Below are positions 21,756 to 32,621 of a DNA stretch of 64,000 nt, one piece after another. Below the pieces are notes generated by a model. The model ran no database searches and was not told the DNA's origin. It saw only the letters and a list, made by a program, of their open reading frames with translations. How positions within the stretch are numbered: the first letter of the stretch is position 1; every line of letters begins with the position of its first letter. Origin of the DNA: Nicotiana tabacum (Eukaryota; Streptophyta; Magnoliopsida; Solanales; Solanaceae); NCBI RefSeq assembly GCF_000715075.1, contig NC_134082.1, positions 213,020,948 to 213,084,947 on the forward strand, read 5' to 3'. The position numbers and the translations under genes were made by a program.

Positions 21756-24700
21756 ATGGTACTCCATTTTTACTTACTTTTTAGATGATTTTATATCACA
21801 GTTTAATTCCTTCATAATATGCAAAATAACTTATACTAGTAGTATCTGTTAGTATAAATATATTTTTTGTACTGTATAATTCAATTATGAAAAGAATTAA
21901 AGGGGCTAAAATTTAAATGACAGGCTGATGAAAGATCTGCAGAACAGAAGAAAATAGACGAATGGCTTCCCATTACTTCGTCTAGGAATGCAAAATGGTG
22001 GTACTCAACATTTCACAATGTTACCGCTATGGTTGGAGCTGGTGTTCTCAGTCTCCCTTATGCTATGTCGGAACTCGGGTGGTACGTACCTTTTTTTTTA
22101 ATTATATTTTTTAAAACAGTCAGAGGCAGATTCAAGATTTAAAATTTTCGAAATTTCATATTTTTTGAAATTTTAGTGATTATTATACCTATACCGTCAC
22201 AGTCTTGGCTTCAAATGAACCCATTGTTAACATGTTAGTATGCTACATTCGCCCCCGTTAACAGCCTTGATGTATTCAATTTTCACATTTTTTTAGGTTT
22301 TAATGATTATTATACCTATATCGTGACAGTCTTGGGTTCAATTGAACTCATTATTAACATTCCAGTACGCTACATTCGCCCCGTTTAACGACTTGATCAT
22401 AATGTTATTACTGGATGAGATTAGCCATAGAAGCAACCACCAGATGGGGTAAATTAAATTGTTCGAACGTAGTAATAATTTTCATTTCTGTGTTAGTGAT
22501 AGTGTGTCAATGTAACATAACCGATAATTGCAGGTTATTGCTCTATTTTTAGATGGCCTAAACGTTCTTTACACTGTCAGTGCACAGAACAGAACGTAAA
22601 CTCAATTATATAGCTCGCTAGTCCGTGCGAGTTTTTTTCCACTAGTATTACTTAATGAGTTTGGGTGCAATTTCAGGGGACCTGGTGTAACAGTACTGGT
22701 GTTATCTTGGATTATCACTTTATACACACTATGGCAAATGGTTGAAATGCACGAAATGGTTCCAGGGAAACGTTTCGATAGATATCATGAATTGGGGCAG
22801 CATGCTTTTGGAGAAAAGCTCGGGTTATGGATCGTAGTTCCTCAGCAAGTAGTCGTTGAAGTTGGCGTCGACATTGTTTATATGGTGACTGGAGGAAAAT
22901 CTCTCAAGAAAATCCATGATTTATTGTGCAAAGAAAATTGCACAAATTTGAAACTTAGTCACTTTATCATGATCTTTGCCTCTGTCCATTTTTGTCTCGT
23001 CCATCTTCCAAACTTCAACTCAATATCTAGCATTTCTTTGGCAGCAGCTGTTATGTCCTTAAGGTATATATACACAAAACTATTATCTGTCGCTTACTGT
23101 TTATTTCAAGGTTGTTGTCCTAACTTTTATTGTATACGTGACGATGAAGTTACTCCACTATTGGTTGGGTGGCTTCAATCAAGAAAGGCGTGCAACCGGA
23201 TGTGGACTATGGCTACAATGCTAAAACCAATAAGGGAGCTGTTTTCAACTTTTTCAGCGCGTTGGGTGATGTGGCTTTTGCTTACGCCGGTCACAATGTG
23301 GTGTTAGAAATTCAAGCTACAATCCCTTCAACGCCGGAGAAGCCGTCCAAAGGACCTATGTGGCGGGGCGTTGTTGTTGCTTACATTGTAGTTGCTGTGT
23401 GTTATTTTCCTGTTGCACTTATTGGATATTGGGTGTTTGGGAATTCTGTAGAAGACAACATTCTCATCTCTTTGGAAAAACCTACTTGGCTCATTGTTAC
23501 TGCTAACTTTTTCGTCGTTGTCCATGTTATTGGGAGTTATCAGGTACTGAAAAATAACCGATCTTATTAACTTTATTACTATAATTTAGATCCTAACAAT
23601 GTACTAACGAAACGTTGTTGATGTTGTGATGTTGTAGATCTATGCTATGCCAGTGTTTGACATGATTGAGACTGTGCTTGTTAAGAAACTTAAGTTCAAG
23701 CCAACTTGGTACTTGAGATTTATTACCAGAAACCTTTACGTTGGTAAGAAATTCAAGCTTGTTTTCATCTTTAGTGTTGCTTTTTAGTTCAAGAATTGTG
23801 TGATTTTCTTCAGTTCAATTGCAGCTTTCACAATGTTCGTTGGAATCGCGATCCCTTTCTTTGGTGGGCTTCTTGGATTCTTTGGAGGATTTGCATTTGC
23901 CCCAACAACATACTTTGTAAGAGATTTTCCTGTCCTTATTTTTCGGTCGAAATTCAAAAATAGCCAGATTTATAAGTGGTAATTGAAAAATAGTCATAAT
24001 TTCAAAAGTAATCGAATTTTAGACACTCTTCATGTAAAGATAAATTTGAACGAAAACACTGTTCAAAATCCGAAAAATATTCCAGCATAATATACTGGAG
24101 TTCGAATTTTTTACATGTGGACGTCCAACATAATATACCGGAGTTCCAGCATAATATACTGGAGTTCGAATTTTTTACATGTGGACGTCCAACATAATAT
24201 ACCGGAGTTCCAGCATAATATGCTGGAAGCTCATATACAGGTGCTCCAATCTCCAGTATATTATGCTAGAACTTTCCGTGTGCTGAAGTTCCAGCATAAT
24301 ATGTTGGAAGTTCATACATATGTGCACCAATTTCCTGTATATTATGCTGGAACTTTTCGTGTGCTAAAGTTCCAGCATAATATGTTGAAAGTTCATACAT
24401 ATGTGCACCAATTTCCAGTATATTATGCTGGAACTTTCCGTGTTGCAGCAAAATAGTGGCTATTTTTCAATGACATTACAAACGCTGACTATTTTTCAAT
24501 TACCTGTCCGAACACTGGCTAGCCCGTGCTATTTTCACTTAATTTTATGGCTTTAAACTTTGTAGTGCAGATTTTTGACTCTGTTTCCTTGTTCAGCTTC
24601 CCTGCATAATGTGGCTTGCAATATATAAACCAAAGAGATTCAGTTTATCTTGGATTATTAACTGGGTATGTTACAAATTAATCTATTATTCACATTTTAA

Positions 24701-24860
24701 AGTTTTCTGATTCTGCCTTTTATATATACAATGACAACTAAAATGATCCTATTAATGACAGATTTGCATAATACTGGGAGTTCTGTTGATGGTTATAGCA
24801 CCAATCGGCGCCTTAAGATCCATCATCTTATCAGCCAAGAACCTCAAATTTTTCTCTTAG
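21756..24860 (+). CDS. LHT1-like: LHT-b: lysine/histidine transporter-like amino acid permease
   Basis: Coding exons 2-8: 21924-22081, 22677-23063, 23150-23543, 23638-23743, 23825-23916, 24597-24665, 24762-24860; all GT-AG with phases identical to LHT-a. Exon 1 is the weak point. The 5' leader aligns with that of LHT-c up to CAATATGG, but the next ~24 coding bases of LHT-c are absent and the sequence continues GTACTCC. Splicing there gives an exon ending in ATG alone (21756-21758) and a 435-residue protein starting [11 protein letters not shown]. The alternative is an undetected upstream exon or a lost start. The body is intact, with [23 protein letters not shown] and FAPTTYF; IGWVAS replaces the IAWGAS of its sisters. 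Predicted role: proton-coupled amino acid uptake at the plasma membrane. Confidence 0.85.
22178..22430 (+). repeat. Tandem ~127-bp duplication in LHT-b intron 2
   Basis: GATTATTATACCTATA...CAGTCTTGG...CGCTACATTCGCCCC-type sequence occurs at 22178 and again at 22305 with moderate divergence. Non-coding. Not present in the same intron of LHT-a or LHT-c. Confidence 0.7.
23943..24537. mobile_element. Foldback element B in LHT-b intron 6
   Basis: Inverted relative of element A (10443-10955). Its right flank, GGCTAGCCCGTGCTATTTT, is the complement of A's left flank. The core (24075-24445) repeats GTTCCAGCATAATAT/ATATTATGCTGGAAC units several times. It accounts for most of the 680-bp intron 6. Confidence 0.7.
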
Positions 24861-25171
24861 ACGATTAATTAAGGAAAAATCTTTGATTAAGTTTCTTAAA
24901 CTGCTGGAGTGTGTTTTATTATAAAGGACTTCCTAGCAAGGTTGTTTTGGTTCAGAACTTTTTACAATATAAGACTTCTGCAGATTTTTATATGTTATAT
25001 TATGATTTATGAGCAACATTGGCTCGCAGTTGAAAATCCTTTTTATTTTGTGAATTTTGCACTTGAAACGTACCAATTGTTTCCTGTTCAATAATAATAC
25101 AAAAGCAATATAAAAAATTCTTTCATCTGCCATGTTTAACACCTCTTCTGGCAAGACAAAATAAAGTTGTT

Positions 25172-25331
25172 CAGCCTGCAGCCTCCCTATAACAGCTTTG
25201 TTTGTTACGAATATTTTTAGATGTTGTAGCGAAGTGTTATTATAGAGAACATATATTATAACATAACATAAAAATTGGTTCCGGAAAGCTTGATTTTTAT
25301 AGCAAGGTATTGTTATATAGGGGTCTGACTG
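25172..25331. mobile_element. MITE of the 175-bp family, copy 3
   Basis: Shares CTCCCTATAACAG, AGAACATATATTATAACA and GGGGTCTGACTG with the copies at 5101 and 6889. The left end is less well preserved. It lies downstream of LHT-b. Confidence 0.65.
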
Positions 25332-25379
25332 TATTTAACATTATACTAACAACCTAAAATCTCTTGTACAATATCCTTA

Positions 25380-25633
25380 GCTAGTTTTGGACATAGATTT
25401 GAGTGAAACTTGAAGAAAAAAAAAGAGTTTTTGAAGTTGTGTTGAAAAATAATTTTTGAAAGTTGAAGTTGTGTTTGGATATACATTTTATTTGAAGAAA
25501 AGTTGAAGTTTTGTAAGTGGAAGAAAAAATTTCAGCCAAAAACCTTTCCTCCAACCCCAAATATGATAATATTTCACAAACAAAAAACTTCCTGAAAAGA
25601 TAAAGCCAAAATCTATGGTCAAACGGGAGCTTA
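25380..25633. mobile_element. MITE, GGTCAAACGGG type
   Basis: The right end AAAATCTATGGTCAAACGGGA is a diverged complement of the left end (TAGTTTTGGACATAGATTT). The interior repeats TTGAAGTTGTG-like words. No clean target duplication. Confidence 0.45.
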
Positions 25634-25860
25634 GAAATTCTTATTATCTAGAGGCAAATGTAGCCTTGTCGTATCAGGTTTATCTGACCTAGTACTTTCT
25701 AAATGGAACATAAACTTATATGTAAAAATCTACTAAATTTGCAACAAATAAAAAATATAAATTCATAATTTTAAATATATGAGTTCAATATTAAAAACCT
25801 TAAAAATTAAAATCATCAAATTTCACGAGATTTAAATATGATACAACATATAGAATCAGA

Positions 25861-25973
25861 TATAAGTAGCACTGCAATTTCAATTTTTCCTCATTTGGAA
25901 TCTATCAATTTTAATATAACTTAATGAGACAGTGTGTCTCTGTGATTAATCCATTGCTATAAAAGACTACAAA
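25861..25973 (+). promoter_or_regulatory. Conserved upstream block of LHT-c
   Basis: TATAAGTAGCACTGCAATTT (25861) and CATTGCTATAAAAGACTAC (25952) correspond to the LHT-a and LHT-b blocks. They now lie about 1.6 kb from the LHT-c ATG, with a SINE and a MITE between. Confidence 0.5.
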
Positions 25974-26188
25974 AATTATTAAAAATGGAAAATGTCAAAG
26001 TTGTATCTAACTCCTCTCTATTTACATTCTTTTTGGATGTGACATGCTTCTATTTATTCATTTAAATTTAAAAGGTTCAGGATAAGTTAACCTAACAAAC
26101 ATTCTAATAATGGGGAATTAGTATCTCATTTCCTCAAAAGGTTGCCAGACATTAGCACCTACCTTCTTTTCATCATTTATTTTACTTT

Positions 26189-26388
26189 TGGACGGTAAGC
26201 AACCTCCACTTCCAACCGAGAGGTTGTGAGTTCGAGTCTCCCCAAGAGCAAGGTGGGAAGTTCTTGGAGGGAAGGATGCCGGGGGTCTATTTGGAAACAG
26301 TCTCTCTACCCTAGGGTAGGAGTAAGGTCTGCGTACACACTACCCTCCCCAGACCCCACTAAGTGGGATTATACTGAGTTGTTGTTGG
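26189..26388 (+). mobile_element. TS SINE with tRNA-like head
   Basis: The head contains GTGAGTTCGAGTCTCC, a pol III B-box, about 35 nt after a degenerate A-box region. The body carries the shared 3' module (GGAAACAGTCTCTCTACC, GTAAGGTCTGCGTACACACT) and a short TTG tail. About 200 bp, so essentially full length; this is the only copy here with the tRNA-related part readable. Confidence 0.8.
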
Positions 26389-26755
26389 ACTTATCCAATG
26401 TAATTGAATTTCTGTTGCTCTTTTTTTAGTTATGTTTTTTTATCATAACTACGTGGACCAAAACTTGTTAATAGACAATATATTGAATATAGACTTTCTT
26501 TCTTTCCTTTTTAATACTAATATTTTGCTTATAACAGCGTAGTAAAGTCCACCGACCAATTTGCATTAATTTACCTATATGTTCAATATTCGAACTCCGT
26601 TGCTCTTAAATCTAATATGAGCATATGCAATTCTCTACGTGTCTATATATTTATAGTATTCTTAATTTCTTATTTGCCAGATTCAATGTTTCATTCATTA
26701 ATAATAAATTCTTCTCAAACTTGTTTTATCAAATTGAATTTGTTACGGATCAAAC

Positions 26756-26930
26756 CAGTGGTGGAGCCACCTTTATCCAAACCCTCAGTAATTCGCCGAA
26801 AAATTATACTATATAGTTAAATAAAAAAATTATGTATAGGTATATACTATATGTTAAATTCTTTAAGTTTTTTCATGTGTTTACTTCTTTATAATTTAAC
26901 TCTCAATAATTGTAGCTCCGCCACGGGCCA
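26756..26930. mobile_element. MITE, GTGGAGCCAC / GCTCCGCCAC ends
   Basis: Left CAGTGGTGGAGCCACC and right GTAGCTCCGCCACGGG are inverted. AT-rich interior, no coding. Related to the copies at 28968 and 30703. Confidence 0.5.
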
Positions 26931-27338
26931 AACTAACCCTTTAACATCATTTATTCATTTAGATGATAGTTAATTTGCTACTCTTAGTTCTTAAGAATCT
27001 TAAAAGCAATATAGGCTCTCTTTCGTATTTTATTTATTGCAATCTTTACACAAATAGTCGATCATATTTACTATTTATTTTTTCTAACTATATACATAGA
27101 TTATACACTAATTATACATAATTATACACATGTAATACATAAGTTATGCTATAAAGTTCAATAGCATTAGAACGTAGGATAAGAGAAGAAAAAAAAAACA
27201 GGTATATTATCTCCGAGAAATGAGCTCTAATATTGTTTCTTTTTGGGGAATTTCGAGTATTGGAATAACTGTGTATGTAAAATATACATTCCTTATCTTT
27301 AGTTAATCTTAATCTAAACCTATGGAATTTAAATAGGG

Positions 27339-27344
27339 CACGTG
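27339..27344 (+). promoter_or_regulatory. G-box (CACGTG) upstream of LHT-c
   Basis: GGCACGTGTGGC, a palindromic G-box with ABRE-like extension, 254 bp before the LHT-c ATG. Such sites bind bZIP/bHLH factors. Function here is only suggested by position. Confidence 0.3.
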
Positions 27345-27597
27345 TGGCATAGAGGAAATGAAGAGTATGTTTAACGGAGGGGAGTCACATTCGGACTTTT
27401 TCAAAAGAAATTTTTTTTTTTTCAATAAAATTTCTATAACTGTACGTAGACATTATTTGTTGAGAGATTAACCTGTGTTATGGTTACAATTTGGGAATTC
27501 ATAATCACAACTGGTTCAAATCTGGCTTCATTCTTCATACCTTCCATCAAATAACTGTAAATCTTATTCATTTTTCAAGCCCTTTTAACACAACAAT

Positions 27598-30500
27598 ATG
27601 GTAGCCTCTCCAGACAACAATGCGGTATATATTCTTCACTTAATTTCAGATAATTTTTTATATTTCAAACGTTTTAGCTTTCAAACTTATGCATGTCTCT
27701 GTAATTTTTAGGGAAATAGTGATTTAAAACAATTATCACTATGCCCGTCCAGGGCAGGTGTAAGGATGCGTACACCTCACCCTTCCCAGACCCCACTCTA
27801 TGTTGTTGTTGTTGTTGTTGTAATACATGTATATCTTGTAATTTACATGAAAAAATGAATGAGATATATGATTCGTGGCATTTTCTTTGGAGATTACAGC
27901 TAATCAAAGAAACAATTTTTAGAAAATAATTATTATGATTATTGTTTATGCAAATAGCAGTTGTAAGGGATGGCAACTATTAATGCCAATTGATCTTATG
28001 ATACATTTTTGTGCATGGATTGAGAGTTTGGATAGATACTGTATTGTGTGAATCGTTATCAACATAATGTTTCAATTCCTTATTTAATGGGACTATAATC
28101 AAATGAAAGGCTGATGGAAGAACTGAAGAACAAAAGGCGATAGACGAATGGCTTCCCATTACTTCTTCTAGGAATGCAAAATGGTGGTATTCTGCATTCC
28201 ATAATGTTACTGCTATGGTTGGAGCTGGTGTCCTCGGTCTTCCTTATGCCATGTCTGAGCTTGGATGGTACGTATATTTATCTATATCTTAGAGTATTCA
28301 ACAATACTAACTTTTCATATACTTTAATTTCTATCTTATAATACGTTATTGAAATGAGTTTGGACGTAATCTCAGGGGACCTGGTGTAACAGTGATGGTG
28401 GTATCATGGGTTATAACATTATACACACTATGGCAAATGGTTGAGATGCACGAAATGGTTCCAGGGAAACGTTTCGATAGATATCATGAATTGGGGCAGC
28501 ATGTTTTTGGTAACAAGCTCGGCTTATGGATCGTGGTGCCTCAGCAATTGGTTGTTGAAGTTGGCCTTGACATTGTTTATATGGTGACTGGAGGAAAATC
28601 ATTCCAGAAAATCCATGATTTAGTCTGTAAAGACAATTGCAAAGATATCAAACTGACTTACTATATCATGATATTTGCTTCTGTCCATTTTGTGCTTTCT
28701 CATCTTCCTAACTTCAATGCCATATCTGGTGTGTCTTTGGTAGCAGCTATCATGTCCTTAAGGTATAAAAATTACTTCCTTTAGCTTATTGTTCTTGATC
28801 CATTAATATTTAGGACATCGCGTTCCAAACTTTCTGACTTATGTATATTCGATTAGAAAGGTCACATTTTTATTTACTTATGTATGTCTTCAATGCGCCC
28901 CGCACATTCTTTTTCATATGTCAAACACCTGGAAATTCTTTTATAATGGGGCGATGGCAGGGGCGACTCAGTATAGGGTTGAACTGAACCTAGTATTTTT
29001 AGTGCGAAGTATAAATTTATGTGTAAAAATATATTAAATTTATAAAAAATAGTAAGTATGAACCTATAACTTTAAATATATAATTGAGTTTATATCAAGA
29101 ACCTTAAAGATTGAACCAATAGAATTTATATCTTGGATCCGCCTCTGGGCGATGGTGAGACTCGAACTGACGATCTCTTCCTACTCTTGTAGTACCATAT
29201 TGGAGTATGTGACTATCTCATCCTAGTGTTGTCAAAGGCGCGCTTAAGCCCTGAAGCGAGGCTCCAAACACGTTGAGCGCTTCGCCTCGCTTTGTGGGCG
29301 CTTCACTGTCGCATCAAAGCTCAAAGGCATACTTTTCCTTGCCAATGAGTGTAATCTTGAAAAGGCGACCTTAAACAATTGATATTTCATTTTATCGTAA
29401 TTTTTTTTTCAATTTCTTTGTCTATATATTTGTTATTCATGCTTATAATGATTTGTCTTGGACTACATGCATATTTTTAAGTTTTCTCCCGCTGTGCCTT
29501 TTTTCATTAAAGCACATACTTTATTTGCACATTGCGCTTAAAGCCCCAACGGACCTTAGAGCTTTTTTGCGCTTTTCGCCTTTGATAACACTCATCTTAT
29601 CTAATAGTTTAAGCTGTTAGAAAGAGAACAATTTTATTTACTTAATGATGTGTTCAACAGTTACTGTACAATTGCTTGGGGGGCTTCAATTGATAAGGGA
29701 GTGCAACCAGATGTGGAATATGAATACAGGGCTGAAAACACAGGGGAAGGTATTTTCAACTTTTTCAGTGGATTGGGAGAAGTGGCATTTGCATATGCAG
29801 GTCATAATGTTGTGTTAGAAATTCAAGCTACAATCCCTTCAACACCTGAGAAACCTTCTAAAGGACCAATGTGGAAAGGAGTTCTTGTTGCTTACATTAT
29901 TGTGGCTCTTTGTTACTTCCCTGTTGCTATTATTGGCTATTGGATCTTTGGGAATTCAGTATCAGACAACATTCTTATCTCTTTGGAGAAACCTACTTGG
30001 CTCATTGTCTTGGCTAATGCCTTTGTTGTTATCCACATTATTGGGAGCTATCAGGTATGACTCGAAATCTATGTTGCTCAGGCTCTCCAAAAATGATGTC
30101 ACACCCGTGTCGGCAGTGGCGGAGCCAGGATTTCCGACGAAGGGATGTCGGTTGACACCCTTTGGGTGCATGTGACTCCGCAACTGCGTGTTACATCCTC
30201 CAAAAATGTTCTACTTTTGAAGGATCCAGCACGTATCTAGCGACATTTGTGATGAGTCTGAGCAACATAGCATGAAACATTCTTGTTGATTGGAGCAGTT
30301 TAGTTTTATGGTAGTGTAACATTTTTATCTAATGAAATGTGCTTGATTTTGTGCTATTGTAGTTGTATGCAATTCCGGTGTTTGACATGCTTGAGACTTA
30401 CCTTGTAAAGAAACTTAAGTTCAAGCCAACTTGGTACTTGAGATTCATGACCAGAAACCTTTATGTGGGTAAGTAACTTGCCTTTATTTGAAGCAGAAAC

Positions 30501-31465
30501 TTTTGTTGGTATAGTGGTGTTGCTTTCTGTTCGAGTAAATTGTAATGCCTTTGCTTTTATTGCAGCTTTCACAATGTTTGTTGGAATCATCTTCCCTTTC
30601 TTTGGGGGACTTCTTGGTTTCTTTGGAGGATTTGCTTTTGCCCCAACAACCTATTTTGTAAGTTCCCTTGTCTATTCTTGGTTTGTAGACGTTGTAGTGC
30701 CGATAGAGGCAGAGCTAGGTAGACGTAAGGGGTTCCTTTTCGATAACTATATTGCGCAAATAGGAGGAAATGAACCTTCTACTTATATATCTACTGTTAG
30801 ATCTCCTTGACATAAAAGGGAAGCGCGGTGCACTAAGTTCCCGCTATGCGCGTGGTCCGGAGAAGGACCGGACCACAAGGTTCTATTGTACGCAAACTTA
30901 TTATGCATTTCTGCAAGAGGCTGTTTCCACAGTTTTAACCCGTCACTTACTGATCACATGGTAGCAATTTTACCAGTTACGACAAGGCTCCTCTTCTTAA
31001 ATCTCCTTGACATGAGAGAAGATTCTAGTATAGTGGTAAAGGAGGTTCAAAAATAAGTTCAGGGTCAGGTATAAATTCTAGATGCGACATTCTTGTATTT
31101 ATTGAATTCCCTTGATTGAATTTCTGGCTCCGTCACTAAGCGTCGACATGAGAAAATGACAGCCAGCACTAACACAATGTACTTTTTACTCTTCTTTCAG
31201 CTCCCTTGCATCATGTGGCTTTCAATCTACAAACCAAAGAGATGGGGTCTCTCTTGGACTAGTAACTGGGTATGGTTCAACTTCTTATGCTTTTTTGATA
31301 TTGTCATTTTATCTGATTCTGTTTTTATAAGCTATAAACCAAAACTAATTGGACAAATTATTACAGATTTGCATAATAGTGGGAGTAATGTTGACTGTTT
31401 TAGCACCAATTGGTGGCTTAAGAACCATCATTATACAAGCCAAGGATTACAATTTTTTCTCTTAG
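27598..31465 (+). CDS. LHT1-like: LHT-c: lysine/histidine transporter-like amino acid permease
   Basis: Coding exons: 27598-27624, 28110-28267, 28376-28762, 29661-30054, 30363-30468, 30566-30657, 31201-31269, 31367-31465; GT-AG throughout, phases close, 443 residues. Exon 1 encodes MVASPDNNA, unrelated to the LHT-a start. AAAP-family landmarks are present ([35 protein letters not shown]). The first-helix motif reads [11 protein letters not shown]: a glycine (about residue 52) replaces the serine of both sisters, which might alter transport. Introns 3, 4 and 6 carry MITEs and an Au-type SINE. It ends 1.16 kb from the convergent GTE gene. No disabling change was seen, so a working proton/amino acid symporter is likely. 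Confidence 0.92.
27741..27823 (+). mobile_element. TS-SINE tail fragment in LHT-c intron 1
   Basis: Short form of the module (GTGTAAGGATGCGTACACCTC, CCCAGACCCCACT) with TTG repeats at about 27801-27820. Internally deleted. Confidence 0.65.
28968..29150. mobile_element. MITE in LHT-c intron 3 (GGATCCGCCTCTG type)
   Basis: GGCAGGGGCGACTCAG at the left is matched by the complement of TGGATCCGCCTCTGGGC at the right. The interior (AAGTATAAATTTATGTGTAA) resembles 25690-25810, a probable decayed relative. Confidence 0.5.
29225..29592. mobile_element. 368-bp MITE in LHT-c intron 3 (AGTGTTGTCAAAGGCG ends)
   Basis: Terminal inverted repeats AGTGTTGTCAAAGGCGCGCT and CGCCTTTGATAACACT, with more GCGCTT/AAGCGC words inside. 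Non-coding. The target duplication is unclear. Confidence 0.65.
30068..30269. mobile_element. MITE in LHT-c intron 4 (TATGTTGCTC ends)
   Basis: TCTATGTTGCTCAGGCTCTC on the left and GAGTCTGAGCAACATAG on the right form inverted ends; ACACCCGTGTCGG and GGATCCAGCACGTATC are inner partners. A fragment of the same family lies near 44135-44205. A GTGGCGGAGCCAGGAT piece inside may be a second insertion. Confidence 0.55.
30703..31137. mobile_element. MITE in LHT-c intron 6, split by an Au SINE
   Basis: GAGGCAGAGCTAGGTAG at the left and TTTCTGGCTCCGTCACT at the right are diverged inverted ends of the GGCGGAGC family. The Au SINE at 30814-31000 sits inside it. Confidence 0.45.
30814..31000 (-). mobile_element. 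Au-type SINE, minus strand, in LHT-c intron 6
   Basis: Read on the minus strand it has the Au layout. AGGAGCCTTG opens it, a degenerate B-box lies near 30945, then GGAAACAGCCTCTTGCAGAA, a GCGTACAATAGAACC segment, and GTGCACCGCGCTTCCC near the end. The perfect 13-bp target duplication ATCTCCTTGACAT flanks it (30801-30813, 31001-31013). It is antisense to LHT-c. Confidence 0.9.
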
Positions 31466-32621
31466 GCATCTCTCGTCTGGCACACAGCTTCGGAGAAAAG
31501 GGTGATTTCAAATTGGAGGTCTCATTTATGTTTCTAATTAAATAGATGTGTGTTAAATCACAAAGATACTTGGTCTGTGTTTTGGGCTTGTAATACATTT
31601 TCGTATTGCTTCTTGTGTAATGTAACTATAATTAATGCTATATTACTGTCAGGAGTTTTGTCAAAGTGGCATTTAGCACTTTGTTTTCTCTCTCTAATCA
31701 AAGATGCAAACGCATTCAACACTTTGTGATTTAATTCTATCTTTCTAATCAAACATGAAATAGATGCATAAGCGTTCAATGGTTCAAGACTTCGGAATAT
31801 TCATTGCTTATAGTAATGTTTATTCCAAGTCTTTTAAGCCTAAGAATTGGTACTTATTAGGCTGTTATAGCCTCGTTCAAAGAACAGACTGAACAGGGAT
31901 TTTCGCTAAGAAGAGTCAAAATATAAAAAAGTAAATATATATACAATTGATTTTCCTTCAACATATTGTATCCTCCTCGTAAAGTTCTCCTTCATGAGAT
32001 CTGGACATGATTTGGTTGAAATTTGGAAAAAACGTATTTGAAGTTAGAATTTGGAAAAGAGTCCTATCTAGGCCGTGGCCAAACTGAAATTTTCTCATAT
32101 CAAAAGATGAACAAGATCTTGACCTTAAAATGGTTTACAGCCTATAATCACCCATAAAAAAACATGAAGAAAACATCCCTTGCCCTTTTCTCCAACCACT
32201 CCAGCGATAATTCCAACGACAAAACTGTATTAACCTTTTGGCGACTTTATTCAGTTCTAATTTTTACATAATCTATTTTGGGTCCTCTCCTGTCAAATTT
32301 TGCAGTCTCCTCGAAAATTGAATCATCATAACTAAAATCATGGATAAAAAGATTTAAAATATAAATATAAATGCGAAGCTGAAAGATCAGAAAAGGCAAC
32401 TGCAGAACACTTCCACACAATTCTTTTCCACATCCAATAACAAACTGAATGTTAAGTCAATGTTTTCCATTTTTTTCTTATATGTTATTTTTTTTCTTTT
32501 TTCTTTTTTTCTTTTCTGTTTTCTTCTCTTTTTCGGCTTTCAATATGGAATAGGATTTATGTCATTAACCTATTAGTGATCTCTAAAACACTATGATACA
32601 GCTACAGCGACAGAGGGCAGC
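31466..32621. other. Convergent intergenic region LHT-c / GTE
   Basis: Holds the 3' ends of both genes. The only notable feature is a pyrimidine run at about 32466-32535 (purine-rich in the GTE transcript direction). No additional gene seen. Confidence 0.5.

Noticed and set aside
24075..24445. CRISPR-like or riboswitch-like palindromic array
   Set aside because: Spacers are themselves variants of the repeat and the unit is a foldback repeat; nothing links it to a prokaryotic array.
21756..24860. LHT-b as a pseudogene
   Set aside because: Exons 2-8 are open with correct splice sites. Only the start is unusual, and a consistent start exists.
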